From NCBI GenBank assembly GCA_030998225.1, contig JAPYXD010000753.1, positions 2,418,001 through 2,482,000 of the forward strand: a stretch of DNA of 64,000 nucleotides, written 5' to 3'. Under the pieces are notes generated by a model. The model saw only the letters and a list, made by a program, of their open reading frames with translations, did no database searches and had not been told where the DNA came from. A program made the translations under genes and the position numbers. This document shows positions 1 through 14,775 of the stretch, in pieces (the stretch's first letter is position 1; each line of letters opens with the position of its first letter). The stretch is from Diplolepis rosae (lineage: Eukaryota > Arthropoda > Insecta > Hymenoptera > Diplolepididae).

Positions 1-3000
1 AATTTTATTTTTGATCCAACTTTTTTTCTTATCGCTTCTTACCAAATTTTAAAAAAATCATGCGATTCTAATAAATGTTTTTATTAAATGATTTTCACTT
101 CTGAATGCCAAATAACGAGCTAAATTATCCAAAATATTCCACTATTAAGGTAGTTTTCATCCACAAAAATTAGACCTCAGGCAAAAATAGATAATTTTAC
201 TTTCAAAAATAGCAATATTATTATTGAAGGGCTATTTTTGAAGAGAAAAGATTAATTTCCATGAAAAAAATTTGAAATACAGAAAAATATTTTATTAATA
301 AATTTTATTTTTGATCCAACTTTTTTTCTTATCGCTTCTTACCAAATTTTAAAAAATTATGCGATTCTAAAAAATGTTTTTATTAAATGATTTTCACTTC
401 TGAATGCCAAATAACGAGCTAAATTATCCAAAATATTCCACTATTAAGGTAGTTTTCATCCACAAAAATTAGACCTCAGGCAAAAATAGATAATTTTACT
501 TTCAAAAATAGCAATATTATTATTGAAGGGCTATTTTTGAAGAGAAAAGATTAATTTCCATGAAAAAAATTTGAAATACAGAAAAATATTTTATTAATAA
601 ATTTTATTTTTGATCCAACTTTTTTTCTTATCGCTTCTTACCAAATTTTAAAAAATTATGCGATTCTAATAAATGTTTTTATTAAATGATTTTCACTTCT
701 GAATGCCAAATAACGAGCTAAATTATCCAAAATATTCCACTATTAAGGTAGTTTTCATCCACAAAAATTAGACCTCAGGCAAAAATAGATAATTTTACTT
801 TCAAAAATAGCAATATTATTATTGAAGGGCTATTTTTGAAGAGAAAAGATTAATTTCCATGAAAAAAATTTGAAATACAGAAAAATATTTTATTAATAAA
901 TTTTATTTTTGATCCAACTTTTTTTCTTATCGCTTCTTACCAAATTTTAAAAAATTATGCGATTCTAATAAATGTTTTTATTAAATGATTTTCACTTCTG
1001 AATGCCAAATAACGAGCTAAATTATCCAAAATATTCCACTATTAAGGTAGTTTTCATCCACAAAAATTAGACCTCAGTCAAAAAGGGATAATTTTGATTT
1101 CAAGAATAGCAATATTATTATTAAAGGGCTATTTTGGAAGAGAAAAGATTAATTTGCATGAAAAAAATTTGAAACACAGAAAAATAATTTTATTTTTGCC
1201 CCAACTTTTTTTCTTATCGCTTCTTACCAAATTTTAAAAAATCATGCGATTCTAATAAATGTTTTTATTAAATGATTTTCACTTCTGAATGCCAAATAAC
1301 GAGCTAAATTATCCAAAATATTCCACTATTAAGGTAGTTTTCATCCACGAAAATTAGACCTCAGGCAAAAATAGATAATTTTACTTTCAAAAATAGCAAT
1401 ATTATTATTGAAGGGCTATTTTTGAAGAGAAAAGATTAATTTCCATGAAAAAAATTTGAAATACAGAAAAATATTTTATTAATAAATTTTATTTTTGATC
1501 CAACTTTTTTTCTTATTGCTTCTTACCAAATTTTAAAAAATCATGCGATTCTAATATATGTTTTTATTAAATGATTTTCACTTCTGAATTCCAAATAACT
1601 AGCTAAATTATCCAAAATATTCCACTATTAAGGTAGTTTTCATCCACAAAAATTAGACCTCAGGCAAAAATAGATAATTTTACTTTCAAAAATAGCAATA
1701 TTATTATTGAAGGGCTATTTTTGAAGAGAAAAGATTAATTTCCATGAAAAAAATTTGAAATACAGAAAAATATTTTATTAATAAATTTTATTTTTGATCC
1801 AACTTTTTTCTTATCGCTTCTTACCAAATTTTAAAAAATTATGCGATTCTAATAAATGTTTTTATTAAATGATTTTCACTTCTGAATGCCAAATAACGAG
1901 CTAAATTATCCAAAATATTCCACTATTAAGGTAGTTTTCATCCACAAAAATTAGACCTCAGGCAAAAATAGATAATTTTACTTTCAAAAATAGCAATATT
2001 ATTATTGAAGGGCTATTTTTGAAGAGAAAAGATTAATTTCCATGAAAAAAATTTGAAATACAGAAAAATATTTTATTAATAAATTTTATTTTTGATCCAA
2101 CTTTTTTTCTTATCGCTTCTTACCAAATTTTAAAAAATCATGCGATTCTAATAAATGTTTTTATTAAATGATTTTCACTTCTGAATGCCAAATAACGAGC
2201 TAAATTATCCAAAATATTCCACTATTAAGGTAGTTTTCATCCACAAAAATTAGACCTCAGGCAAAAATAGATAATTTTACTTTCAAAAATAGCAATATTA
2301 TTATTGAAGGGCTATTTTTGAAGAGAAAAGATTAATTTCCATGAAAAAAATTTGAAATACAGAAAAATATTTTATTAATAAATTTTATTTTTGATCCAAC
2401 TTTTTTTCTTATCGCTTCTTACCAAATTTTAAAAAATTATGCGATTCTAATAAATGTTTTTATTAAATGATTTTCACTTCTGAATGCCAAATAACGAGCT
2501 AAATTATCCAAAATATTCCACTATTAAGGTAGTTTTCATCCACAAAAATTAGACCTCAGGCAAAAATAGATAATTTTACTTTCAAAAATAGCAATATTAT
2601 TATTGAAGGGCTATTTTTGAAGAGAAAAGATTAATTTCCATGAAAAAAATTTGAAATACAGAAAAATATTTTATTAATAAATTTTATTTTTGATCCAACT
2701 TTTTTTCTTATCGCTTCTTACCAAATTTTAAAAAATTATGCGATTCTAATAAATGTTTTTATTAAATGATTTTCACTTTTGAATGCCAAATAACGAGCTA
2801 AATTATCCAAAATATTCCACTATTAAGGTAGTTTTCATCCACAAAAATTAGACCTCAGTCAAAAAGGGATAATTTTGATTTCAAGAATAGCAATATTATT
2901 ATTAAAGGGCTATTTTGGAAGAGAAAAGATTAATTTGCATGAAAAAAATTTGAAATACAGAAAAATATTTTATTAATAAATTTTATTTTTTATCCAACTT

Positions 3001-6000
3001 TTTTTCTTATCGCTTCTTACCAAATTTTAAAAAATTATGCGATTCTAATAAATGTTTTTATTAAATGATTTTCACTTCTGAATGCCAAATAACGAGCTAA
3101 ATTATCCAAAATATTCCACTATTAAGGTAGTTTTCATCCACAAAAATTAGACCTCAGGCAAAAATAGATAATTTTACTTTCAAAAATATCAATATTATTA
3201 TTGAAGGGCTATTTTGAAAGAGAAAAGATTATTTCACATGAAAAAAGTTTGAAATACAGAAAAATAGTTTTATTAATAAATTTTATTTTTGATCCAACTT
3301 TTTTTTCTTTTCGCTTCTTACCAAATTTTAAAAAATTATGCGATTCTAATAAATGTTTTTATTAAATGATTTTCACTTTTGAATGCCAAATAACGAGCTA
3401 AATTATCCAAAATATTCCACTATTAAGGTAGTTTTCATCCACAAAAATTAGACCTCAGTCAAAAATGGATAATTTTGATTTCAAGAATAGCAATATTATT
3501 ATTAAAGGGCTATTTTGGAAGAGAAAAGATTAATTTCCATGAAAAAAATTTGAAATACAGAAAAATATTTTATTAATAAATTTTATTTTTGATCCAACTT
3601 TTTTCTTATCGCTTCTTACCAAATTTTAAAAAATTATGCGATTCTAATAAATGTTTTTATTAAATGATTTTCACTTTTGAATGCCAAATAACGAGCTAAA
3701 TTATCCAAAATATTCCACTATTAAGGTAGTTTTCATCCACAAAAATTAGACCTCAGTCAAAAAGGGATAATTTTGATTTCAAGAATAGCAATATTATTAT
3801 TAAAGGGCTATTTTGGAAGAGAAAAGATTAATTTGCATGAAAAAAATTTGAAACACAGAAAAATAATTTTATTTTTGCCCCAACTTTTTTTATTATAGCT
3901 TCTTAGCAAATTTTAAAAAATCATGCGATTCTAATAAATGTTTTTATTAAATGATTTTCACTTCTGAATGCCAAATAACGAGCTAAATTATCCAAAATTT
4001 TCCACTATTAAGGTAGTTTTCATCCACAAAAATTAGACCTCAGGCAAAAATAGATAATTTTACTTTCAAAAATAGCAATATTATTATTAAAGGGCTATTT
4101 TGGAAGAGAAAAGATTAATTTGCATGAAAAAAAATTTGAAACACAGAAAAATAATTTTATTTTTGCCCCAACTTTTTTTCTTATCGCTTCTTACCAAATT
4201 TTAAAAAATCATGCGATTCTAATAAATGTTTTTATTAAATGATTTTCACTTCTGAATGCCAAATAACGAGCTAAATTATCCAAAATTTTCCACTATTAAG
4301 GTAGTTTTCATCCACGAAAATTAGACCTCAGGCAAAAATAGATAATTTTACTTTCAAAAATAGCAATATTATTATTGAAGGGCTATTTTTGAAGAGAAAA
4401 GATTAATTTCCATGAAAAAAATTTGAAATACAGAAAAATATTTTATTAATAAATTTTATTTTTGATCCAACTTTTTTTCTTATCGCTTCTTACCAAATTT
4501 TAAAAAATCATGCGATTCTAATAAATGTTTTTATTAAATGATTTTCACTTCTGAATGCCAAATAACGAGCTAAATTATCCAAAATATTCCACTATTAAGG
4601 TAGTTTTCATCCACAAAAATTAGACCTCAGGCAAAAATAGATAATTTTACTTTCAAAAATAGCAATATTATTATTGAAGGGCTATTTTTGAAGAGAAAAG
4701 ATTAATTTCCATGAAAAAAATTTGAAATACAGAAAAATATTTTATTAATAAATTTTATTTTTGATCCAACTTTTTTTCTTATCGCTTCTTACCAAATTTT
4801 AAAAAATCATGCGATTCTAATAAATGTTTTTATTAAATGATTTTCACTTCTGAATGCCAAATAACGAGCTAAATTATCCAAAATATTCCACTATTAAGGT
4901 AGTTTTCATCCACAAAAATTAGACCTCAGGCAAAAATAGATAATTTTACTTTCAAAAATAGCAATATTATTATTGAAGGGCTATTTTTGAAGAGAAAAGA
5001 TTAATTTCCATGAAAAAAATTTGAAATACAGAAAAATATTTTATTAATAAATTTTATTTTTGATCCAACTTTTTTTCTTATTGCTTCTTACCAAATTTTA
5101 AAAAATTATGCGATTCTAATAAATGTTTTTATTAAATGATTTTCACTTCTGAATGCCAAATAACGAGCTAAATTATCCAAAATATTCCACTATTAAGGTA
5201 GTTTTCATCCACAAAAATTAGACCTCAGGCAAAAATAGATAATTTTACTTTCAAAAATAGCAATATTATTATTGAAGGGCTATTTTTGAAGAGAAAAGAT
5301 TAATTTCCATGAAAAAAATTTGAAATACAGAAAAATATTTTATTAATAAATTTTATTTTTGATCCAACTTTTTTTCTTATCGCTTCTTACCAAATTTTAA
5401 AAAATTATGCGATTCTAATAAATGTTTTTATTAAATGATTTTCACTTTTGAATGCCAAATAACGAGCTAAATTCTCCAAAATATTCCACTATTAAGGTAG
5501 TTTTCATCCACAAAAATTAGACCTCAGTCAAAAAGGGATAATTTTGATTTCAAGAATAGCAATATTATTATTAAAGGGCTATTTTGGAAGAGAAAAGATT
5601 AATTTGCATGAAAAAAATTTGAAATACAGAAAAATATTTTATTAATAAATTTTATTTTTGATCCAACTTTTTTCTTATCGCTTCTTACCAAATTTTAAAA
5701 AATTATGCGATTCTAATAAATGTTTTTATTAAATGATTTTCACTTCTGAATGCCAAATAACGAGCTAAATTATCCAAAATATTCCACTATTAAGGTAGTT
5801 TGCATCCACAAAAATTAGACCTCAGGCAAAAATAGATAATTTTACTTTCAAAAAGAGCAATATTATTATTGAAGGGCTATTTTTGAAGAGAAAAGATTAA
5901 TTTCCATGAAAAAAATTGGAAATACAGAAAAATATTTTATTAATAAATTTTATTTTTGATCCAACTTTTGTTCTTATCGCTTCTTACCAAATTTTAAAAA

Positions 6001-6422
6001 ATTATGCGATTCTAATAAATGTTTTTATTAAATGATTTTCACTTTTGAATGCCAAATAACGAGCTAAATTATCCAAAATATTCCACTATTAAGGTAGTTT
6101 TCATCCACAAAAATTAGACCTCAGTCAAAAATGGATAATTTTGATTTCAAGAATAGCAATATTATTATTAAAGGGCTATTTTGGAAGAGAAAAGATTAAT
6201 TTCCATGAAAAAAATTTGAAATACAGAAAAATATTTTATTAATAAATTTTATTTTTGATCCAACTTTTTTTCTTATCGCTTCTTACCAAATTTTAAAAAA
6301 TTATGCGATTCTAATAAATGTTTTTATTAAATGATTTTCACTTTTGAATGCCAAATAACGAGCTAAATTATCCAAAATATTCCACTATTAAGGTAGTTTT
6401 CATCCACAAAAATTAGACCTCA

Positions 6423-9400
6423 GTCAAAAATGGATAATTTTGATTTCAAGAATAGCAATATTATTATTAAAGGGCTATTTTGGAAGAGAAAAGATTAATT
6501 TGCATGAAAAAAATTTGAAACACAGAAAAATAATTTTATTTTTGCCCCAACTTTTTTTCTTATCGCTTCTTACCAAATTTTAAAAAATCATGCGATTCTA
6601 ATAAATGTTTTTATTAAATGATTTTCACTTCTGAATGCCAAATAACGAGCTAAATTATCCAAAATTTTCCACTATTAAGGTAGTTTTCATCCACAAAAAT
6701 TAGACCTCAGGCAAAAATAGATAATTTTACTTTCAAAAATAGCAATATTATTATTGAAGGGCTATTTTTGAAGAGAAAAAGATTAATTTCCATGAAAAAA
6801 ATTTGAAATACAGAAAAATATTTTATTAATAAATTTTATTTTTGATCCAACTTTTTTCTTATCGCTTCTTACCAAATTTTAAAAAATCATGCGATTCTAA
6901 TAAATGTTTTTATTAAATGATTTTCACTTCTGAATGCCAAATAACGAGCTAAATTATCCAAAATATTCCACTATTAAGGTAGTTTTCATCCACAAAAATT
7001 AGACCTCAGGCAAAAATAGATAATTTTACTTTCAAAAATAGCAATATTATTATTGAAGGGCTATTTTTGAAGAGAAAAGATTAATTTCCATGAAAAAAAT
7101 TTGAAATACAGAAAAATATTTTATTAATAAATTTTATTTTTGATCCAACTTTTTTTCTTATCGCTTCTTACCAAATTTTAAAAAATCATGCGATTCTAAT
7201 AAATGTTTTTATTAAATGATTTTCACTTCTGAATGCCAAATAACGAGCTAAATTATCCAAAATATTCCACTATTAAGGTAGTTTTCATCCACAAAAATTA
7301 GACCTCAGGCAAAAATAGATAATTTTACTTTCAAAAATAGCAATATTATTATTGAAGGGCTATTTTTGAAGAGAAAAGATTAATTTCCATGAAAAAAATT
7401 TGAAATACAGAAAAATATTTTATTAATAAATTTTATTTTTGATCCAACTTTTTTTCTTATCGCTTCTTACCAAATTTTAAAAAATTATGCGATTCTAATA
7501 AATGTTTTTATTAAATGATTTTCACTTCTGAATGCCAAATAACGAGCTAAATTATCCAAAATATTCCACTATTAAGGTAGTTTTCATCCACAAAAATTAG
7601 ACCTCAGGCAAAAATAGATAATTTTACTTTCAAAAATAGCAATATTATTATTGAAGGGCTATTTTTGAAGAGAAAAGATTAATTTCCATGAAAAAAATTT
7701 GAAATACAGAAAAATATTTTATTAATAAATTTTATTTTTGATCCAACTTTTTTCTTATCGCTTCTTACCAAATTTTAAAAAATTATGCGATTCTAATAAA
7801 TGTTTTTATTAAATGATTTTCACTTTTGAATGCCAAATAACGAGCTAAATTATCCAAAATATTCCACTATTAAGGTAGTTTTCATCCACAAAAATTAGAC
7901 CTCAGTCAAAAATGGATAATTTTGATTTCAAGAATAGCAATATTATTATTAAAGGGCTATTTTGGAAGAGAAAAGATTAATTTGCATGAAAAAATTTGAA
8001 ACACAGAAAAATAATTTTATTTTTGCCCCAACTTTTTTTCTTATCGCTTCTTACCAAATTTTAAAAAATCATGCGATTCTAATAAATGTTTTTATTAAAT
8101 GATTTTCACTTCTGAATGCCAAATAACGAGCTAAATTATCCAAAATATTCCACTATTAAGGTAGTTTTCATCCACAAAAATTAGACCTCAGGCAAAAATA
8201 GATAATTTTACTTTCAAAAATAGCAATATTATTATTGAAGGGCTATTTTTGAAGAGAAAAGATTAATTTCCATGAAAAAAATTTGAAATACAGAAAAATA
8301 TTTTATTAATAAATTTTATTTTTGATCCAACTTTTTTCTTATCGCTTCTTACCAAATTTTAAAAAATCATGCGATTCTAATAAATGTTTTTATTAAATGA
8401 TTTTCACTTCTGAATGCCAAATAACGAGCTAAATTATCCAAAATATTCCACTATTAAGGTAGTTTTCATCCACAAAAATTAGACCCCAGGCAAAAATAGA
8501 TAATTTTACTTTCAAAAATAGCAATATTATTATTGAAGGGCTATTTTTGAAGAGAAAAGATTAATTTCCATGAAAAAAATTTGAAATACAGAAAAATATT
8601 TTATTAATAAATTTTATTTTTGATCCAACTTTTTTTCTTATCGCTTCTTACCAAATTTTAAAAAATTATGCGATTCTAATAAATGTTTTTATTAAATGAT
8701 TTTCACTTCTGAATGCCAAATAACGAGCTAAATTATCCAAAATATTCCACTATTAAGGTAGTTTTCATCCACAAAAATTAGACCTCAGGCAAAAATAGAT
8801 AATTTTACTTTCAAAAATAGCAATATTATTATTGAAGGGCTATTTTTGAAGAGAAAAGATTAATTTCCATGAAAAAAATTTGAAATACAGAAAAATATTT
8901 TATTAATAAATTTTATTTTTGATCCAACTTTTTTTCTTATCGCTTCTTACCAAATTTTAAAAAATTATGCGATTCTAAAAAATGTTTTTATTAAATGATT
9001 TTCACTTCTGAATGCCAAATAACGAGCTAAATTATCCAAAATATTCCACTATTAAGGTAGTTTTCATCCACAAAAAATAGACCTCAGGCAAAAATAGATA
9101 ATTGTACTTTCAACAATAGCAATATTATTATTGAAGGGCTATTTTTGAAGAGAAAAGATTAATTTCCATGAAAAAAATTTGAAATACAGAAAAATATTTT
9201 ATTAATAAATTTTATTTTTGATCCAACTTTTTTTCTTATCGCTTCTTACCAAATTTTAAAAAATTATGCGATTCTAAAAAATGTTTTTATTAAATGATTT
9301 TCACTTCTGAATGCCAAATAACGAGCTAAATTATCCAAAATATTCCACTATTAAGGTAGTTTTCATCCACAAAAATTAGACCTCAGTCAAAAAGGGATAA

Positions 9401-12400
9401 TTTTGATTTCAAGAATAGCAATATTATTATTAAAGGGCTATTTTGGAAGAGAAAAGATTAATTTGCATGAAAAAAATTTGAAACACAGAAAAATAATTTT
9501 ATTTTTGCCCCAACTTTTTTTCTTATCGCTTCTTACCAAATTTTAAAAAATCATGCGATTCTAATAAATGTTTTTATTAAATGATTTTCACTTCTGAATG
9601 CCAAATAACGAGCTAAATTATCCAAAATATTCCACTATTAAGGTAGTTTTCATCCACAAAAATTAGACCTCAGGCAAAAATAGATAATTTTACTTTCAAA
9701 AATAGCAATATTATTATTGAAGGGCTATTTTTGAAGAGAAAAGATTAATTTCCATGAAAAAAATTTGAAATAAAGAAAAATATTTTATTAATAAATTTTA
9801 TTTTTGATCCAACTTTTTTTCTTATCGCTTCTTACCAAATTTTAAAAAATCATGCGATTCTAATAAATGTTTTTATTAAATGATTTTCACTTCTGAATGC
9901 CAAATAACGAGCTAAATTATCCAAAATATTCCACTATTAAGGTAGTTTTCATCCACAAAAATTAGACCTCAGGCAAAAATAGATAATTTTACTTTCAAAA
10001 ATAGCAATATTATTATTGAAGGGCTATTTTTGAAGAGAAAAGATTAATTTCCATGAAAAAAATTTGAAATACAGAAAAATATTTTATTAATAAATTTTAT
10101 TTTTGATCCAACTTTTTTCTTATCGCTTCTTACCAAATTTTAAAAAATTATGCGATTCTAATAAATGTTTTTATTAAATGATTTTCACTTCTGAATGCCA
10201 AATAACGAGCTAAATTATCCAAAATATTCCACTATTAAGGTAGTTTTCATCCACAAAAATTAGACCTCAGGCAAAAATAGATAATTTTACTTTCAAAAAT
10301 AGCAATATTATTATTGAAGGGCTATTTTTGAAGAGAAAAGATTAATTTCCATGAAAAAAATTTGAAATACAGAAAAATATTTTATTAATAAATTTTATTT
10401 TTGATCCAACTTTTTTCTTATCGCTTCTTACCAAATTTTAAAAAATTATGCGATTCTAAAAAATGTTTTTATTAAATGATTTTCACTTCTGAATGCCAAA
10501 TAACGAGCTAAATTATCCAAAATATTCCACTATTAAGGTAGTTTTCATCCACAAAAAATAGACCTCAGGCAAAAATAGATAATTTTACTTTCAAAAATAG
10601 CAATATTATTATTGAAGGGCTATTTTTGAAGAGAAAAGATTAATTTCCATGAAAAAAATTTGAAATACAGAAAAATATTTTATTAATAAATTTTATTTTT
10701 GATCCAACTTTTTTTCTTATCGCTTCTTACCAAATTTTAAAAAATTATGCGATTCTAAAAAATGTTTTTATTAAATGATTTTCACTTTTGAATGCCAAAT
10801 AACGAGCTAAATTATCCAAAATATTCCACTATTAAGGTAGTTTTCATCCACAAAAATTAGACCTCAGTCAAAAAGGGATAATTTTGATTTCAAGAATAGC
10901 AATATTATTATTAAAGGGCTATTTTGGAAGAGAAAAGATTAATTTGCATGAAAAAAATTTGAAACACAGAAAAATAATTTTATTTTTGCCCCAACTTTTT
11001 TTCTTATCGCTTCTTACCAAATTTTAAAAAATCATGCGATTCTAATAAATGTTTTTATTAAATGATTTTCACTTCTGAATGCCAAATAACGAGCTAAATT
11101 ATCCAAAATATTCCACTATTAAGGTAGTTTTCATCCACAAAAATTAGACCTCAGGCAAAAATAGATAATTTTACTTTAAAAAATAGCAATATTATTATTG
11201 AAGGGCTATTTTTGAAGAGAAAAGATTAATTTCCATGAAAAAAATTTGAAATACAGAAAAATATTTTATTAATAAATTTTATTTTTGATCCAACTTTTTT
11301 TCTTATCGCTTCTTACCAAATTTTAAAAAATCATGCGATTCTAATAAATGTTTTTATTAAATGATTTTCACTTCTGAATGCCAAATAACGAGCTAAATTA
11401 TCCAAAATATTCCACTATTAAGGTAGTTTTCATCCACAAAAATTAGACCTCAGGCAAAAATAGATAATTTTACTTTCAAAAATAGCAATATTATTATTGA
11501 AGGGCTATTTTTGAAGAGAAAAAGATTAATTTCCATGAAAAAAATTTGAAATACAGAAAAATATTTTATTAATAAATTTTATTTTTGATCCAACTTTTTT
11601 TCTTATCGCTTCTTACCAAATTTTAAAAAATTATGCGATTCTAATAAATGTTTTTATTAAATGATTTTCACTTCTGAATGCCAAATAACGAGCTAAATTA
11701 TCCAAAATATTCCACTATTAAGGTAGTTTTCATCCACAAAAATTAGACCTCAGGCAAAAATAGATAATTTTACTTTCAAAAATAGCAATATTATTATTGA
11801 AGGGCTATTTTTGAAGAGAAAAGATTAATTTCCATGAAAAAAATTTGAAATACAGAAAAATATTTTATTAATAAATTTTATTTTTGATCCAACTTTTTTT
11901 CTTATCGCTTCTTACCAAATTTTAAAAAATTATGCGATTCTAAAAAATGTTTTTATTAAATGATTTTCACTTCTGAATGCCAAATAACGAGCTAAATTAT
12001 CCAAAATATTCCACTATTAAGGTAGTTTTCATCCACAAAAAATAGACCTCAGGCAAAAATAGATAATTTTACTTTCAAAAATAGCAATATTATTATTGAA
12101 GGGCTATTTTTGAAGAGAAAAGATTAATTTCCATGAAAAAAATTTGAAATACAGAAAAATATTTTATTAATAAATTTTATTTTTGATCCAACTTTTTTCT
12201 TATCGCTTCTTACCAAATTTTAAAAAATTATGCGATTCTAAAAAATGTTTTTATTAAATGATTTTCACTTCTGAATGCCAAATAACGAGCTAAATTATCC
12301 AAAATATTCCACTATTAAGGTATTTTTCATCCACAAAAATTAGACCTCAGTCAAAAAGGGATAATTTTGATTTCAAGAATAGCAATATTATTATTAAAGG

Positions 12401-14107
12401 GCTATTTTGGAAGAGAAAAGATTAATTTGCATGAAAAAAATTTGAAACACAGAAAAATAATTTTATTTTTGCCCCAACTTTTTTTCTTATCGCTTCTTAC
12501 CAAATTTTAAAAATCATGCGATTCTAATAAATGTTTTTATTAAATGATTTTCACTTCTGAATGCCAAATAACGAGCTAAATTATCCAAAATATTCCACTA
12601 TTAAGGTAGTTTTCATCCACAAAAATTAGACCTCAGTCAAAAAGGGATAATTTTGATTTCAAGAATAGCAATATTATTATTAAAGGGCTATTTTGGAAGA
12701 GAAAAGATTAATTTGCATGAAAAAAATTTGAAACACAGAAAAATAATTTTATTTTTGCCCCAACTTTTTTTATTATGGCTTCTTTGCAAATTTTAAAAAA
12801 TCATGCGATTCTAATAAATGTTTTTATTAAATGATTTTCACTTCTGAATGCCAAATAACGAGCTAAATTATCCAAAATATTCCACTATTAAGGTAGTTTT
12901 CATCCACAAAAATTAGACCTCAGGCAAAAATAGATAATTTTACTTTCAAAAATAGCAATATTATTATTGAAGGGCTATTTTTGAAGAGAAAAGATTAATT
13001 TCCATGAAAAAAATTTGAAATACAGAAAAATATTTTATTAATAAATTTTATTTTTGATCCAACTTTTTTTCTTATCGCTTCTTACCAAATTTTAAAAAAT
13101 TATGCGATTCTAATAAATGTTTTTATTAAATGATTTTCACTTCTGAATGCCAAATAACGAGCTAAATTATCCAAAATATTCCACTATTAAGGTAGTTTTC
13201 ATCCACAAAAATTAGACCTCAGGCAAAAATAGATAATTTTACTTTCAAAAATAGCAATATTATTATTGAAGGGCTATTTTTGAAGAGAAAAGATTAATTT
13301 CCATGAAAAAAATTTGAAATACAGAAAAATATTTTATTAATAAATTTTATTTTTGATCCAACTTTTTTTCTTATCGCTTCTTACCAAATGTTTAAAAATT
13401 ATGCGATTCTAAAAAATGTTTTTATTAAATGATTTTCACTTCTGAATGCCAAATAACGAGCTAAATTATCCAAAATATTCCACTATTAAGGTAGTTTTCA
13501 TCCACAAAAAATAGACCTCAGGCAAAAATAGATAATTTTACTTTCAAAAATAGCAATATTATTATTGAAGGGCTATTTTTGAAGAGAAAAGATTAATTTC
13601 CATGAAAAAAATTTGAAATACAGAAAAATATTTTATTAATAAATTTTATTTTTGATCCAACTTTTTTTCTTATCGCTTCTTACCAAATTTTAAAAAATTA
13701 TGCGATTCTAAAAAATGTTTTTATTAAATGATTTTCACTTCTGAATGCCAAATAACGAGCTAAATTATCCAAAATATTCCACTATTAAGGTAGTTTTCAT
13801 CCACAAAAATTAGACCTCAGTCAAAAAGGGATAATTTTGATTTCAAGAATAGCAATATTATTATTAAAGGGCTATTTTGGAAGAGAAAAGATTAATTTGC
13901 ATGAAAAAAATTTGAAACACAGAAAAATAATTTTATTTTTGCCCCAACTTTTTTTCTTATAGCTTCTTACCAAATTTTAAAAAATCATGCGATTCTAATA
14001 AATGTTTTTATTAAATGATTTTCACTTCTGAATGCCAAATAACGAGCTAAATTATCCAAAATATTCCACTATTAAGGTAGTTTTCATCCACAAAAATTAG
14101 ACCTCAG
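6423..14107 (+). repeat. Higher-order repeat, five monomers, ~1,481 bp
   Basis: Successive B monomers are spaced 1482, 1481, 1481, 1483 and 1470 bp apart (6423, 7905, 9386, 10867, 12350, 13820). A second B monomer follows at 12636 and 14107, 1471 bp apart. The interval equals four A monomers plus one B. Secondary markers repeat with the same spacing: a CACAAAAAATAGACC variant near 9073, 10552, 12036 and 13506, and GATTCTAAAAAATG monomers just before each B. Outside this block spacing is irregular (about 300, 600, 870, 1180 and 1780 bp), as expected from unequal exchange. Confidence 0.9.
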
Positions 14108-14639
14108 TCAAAAAGGGATAATTTTGATTTCAAGAATAGCAATATTATTATTAAAGGGCTATTTTGGAAGAGAAAAGATTAATTTGCATGAAAAAAATTT
14201 GAAACACAGAAAAATAATTTTATTTTTGCCCCAACTTTTTTTCTTATCGCTTCTTACCAAATTTTAAAAAATTATACGATTCTAATAAATGTTTTTATTA
14301 AATGATTTTCACTTCTGAATGCCAAATAACGAGCTAAATTATCCAAAATATTCCACTATTAAGGTAGTTTTCATCCACAAAAATTAGACCTCAGGCAAAA
14401 ATAGATAATTTTACTTTCAAAAATAGCAATATTATTATTGAAGGGCTATTTTTGAAGAGAAAAGATTAATTTCCATGAAAAAAATTTGAAATACAGAAAA
14501 ATATTTTATTAATAAATTTTATTTTTGATCCAACTTTTTTTCTTATCGCTTCTTACCAAATTTTAAAAAATTATGCGATTCTAATAAATGTTTTTATTAA
14601 ATGATTTTCAATTCTGAATGCCAAATAACGAGCTAAATT

Positions 14640-14775
14640 ATCCAAAATATTCCACAATTAAGGTAGTTTTCATCCACAAAAATTAGATCTCAGGCAAAAA
14701 TAGTTAATTTTGCTTTGAAGAATAGCAATATTATTATTGAAGGGCTAATTTGAAAGAGAAAAGATTAATTTGCAT
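14640..14775 (+). repeat. Aberrant satellite monomer matching the inverted edge copy
   Basis: This one monomer carries CCACAATTAAGG, TTAGATCTCAGG, ATAGTTAATTTTGCTTTGAAG and GGGCTAATTTGAAAGAG, a combination not seen elsewhere in the array. The reverse complement of the single inverted monomer beyond the array edge (about 17,815-17,950) reads the same over this whole stretch. The interior copy and the inverted edge copy therefore share a recent common origin. Confidence 0.85.
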
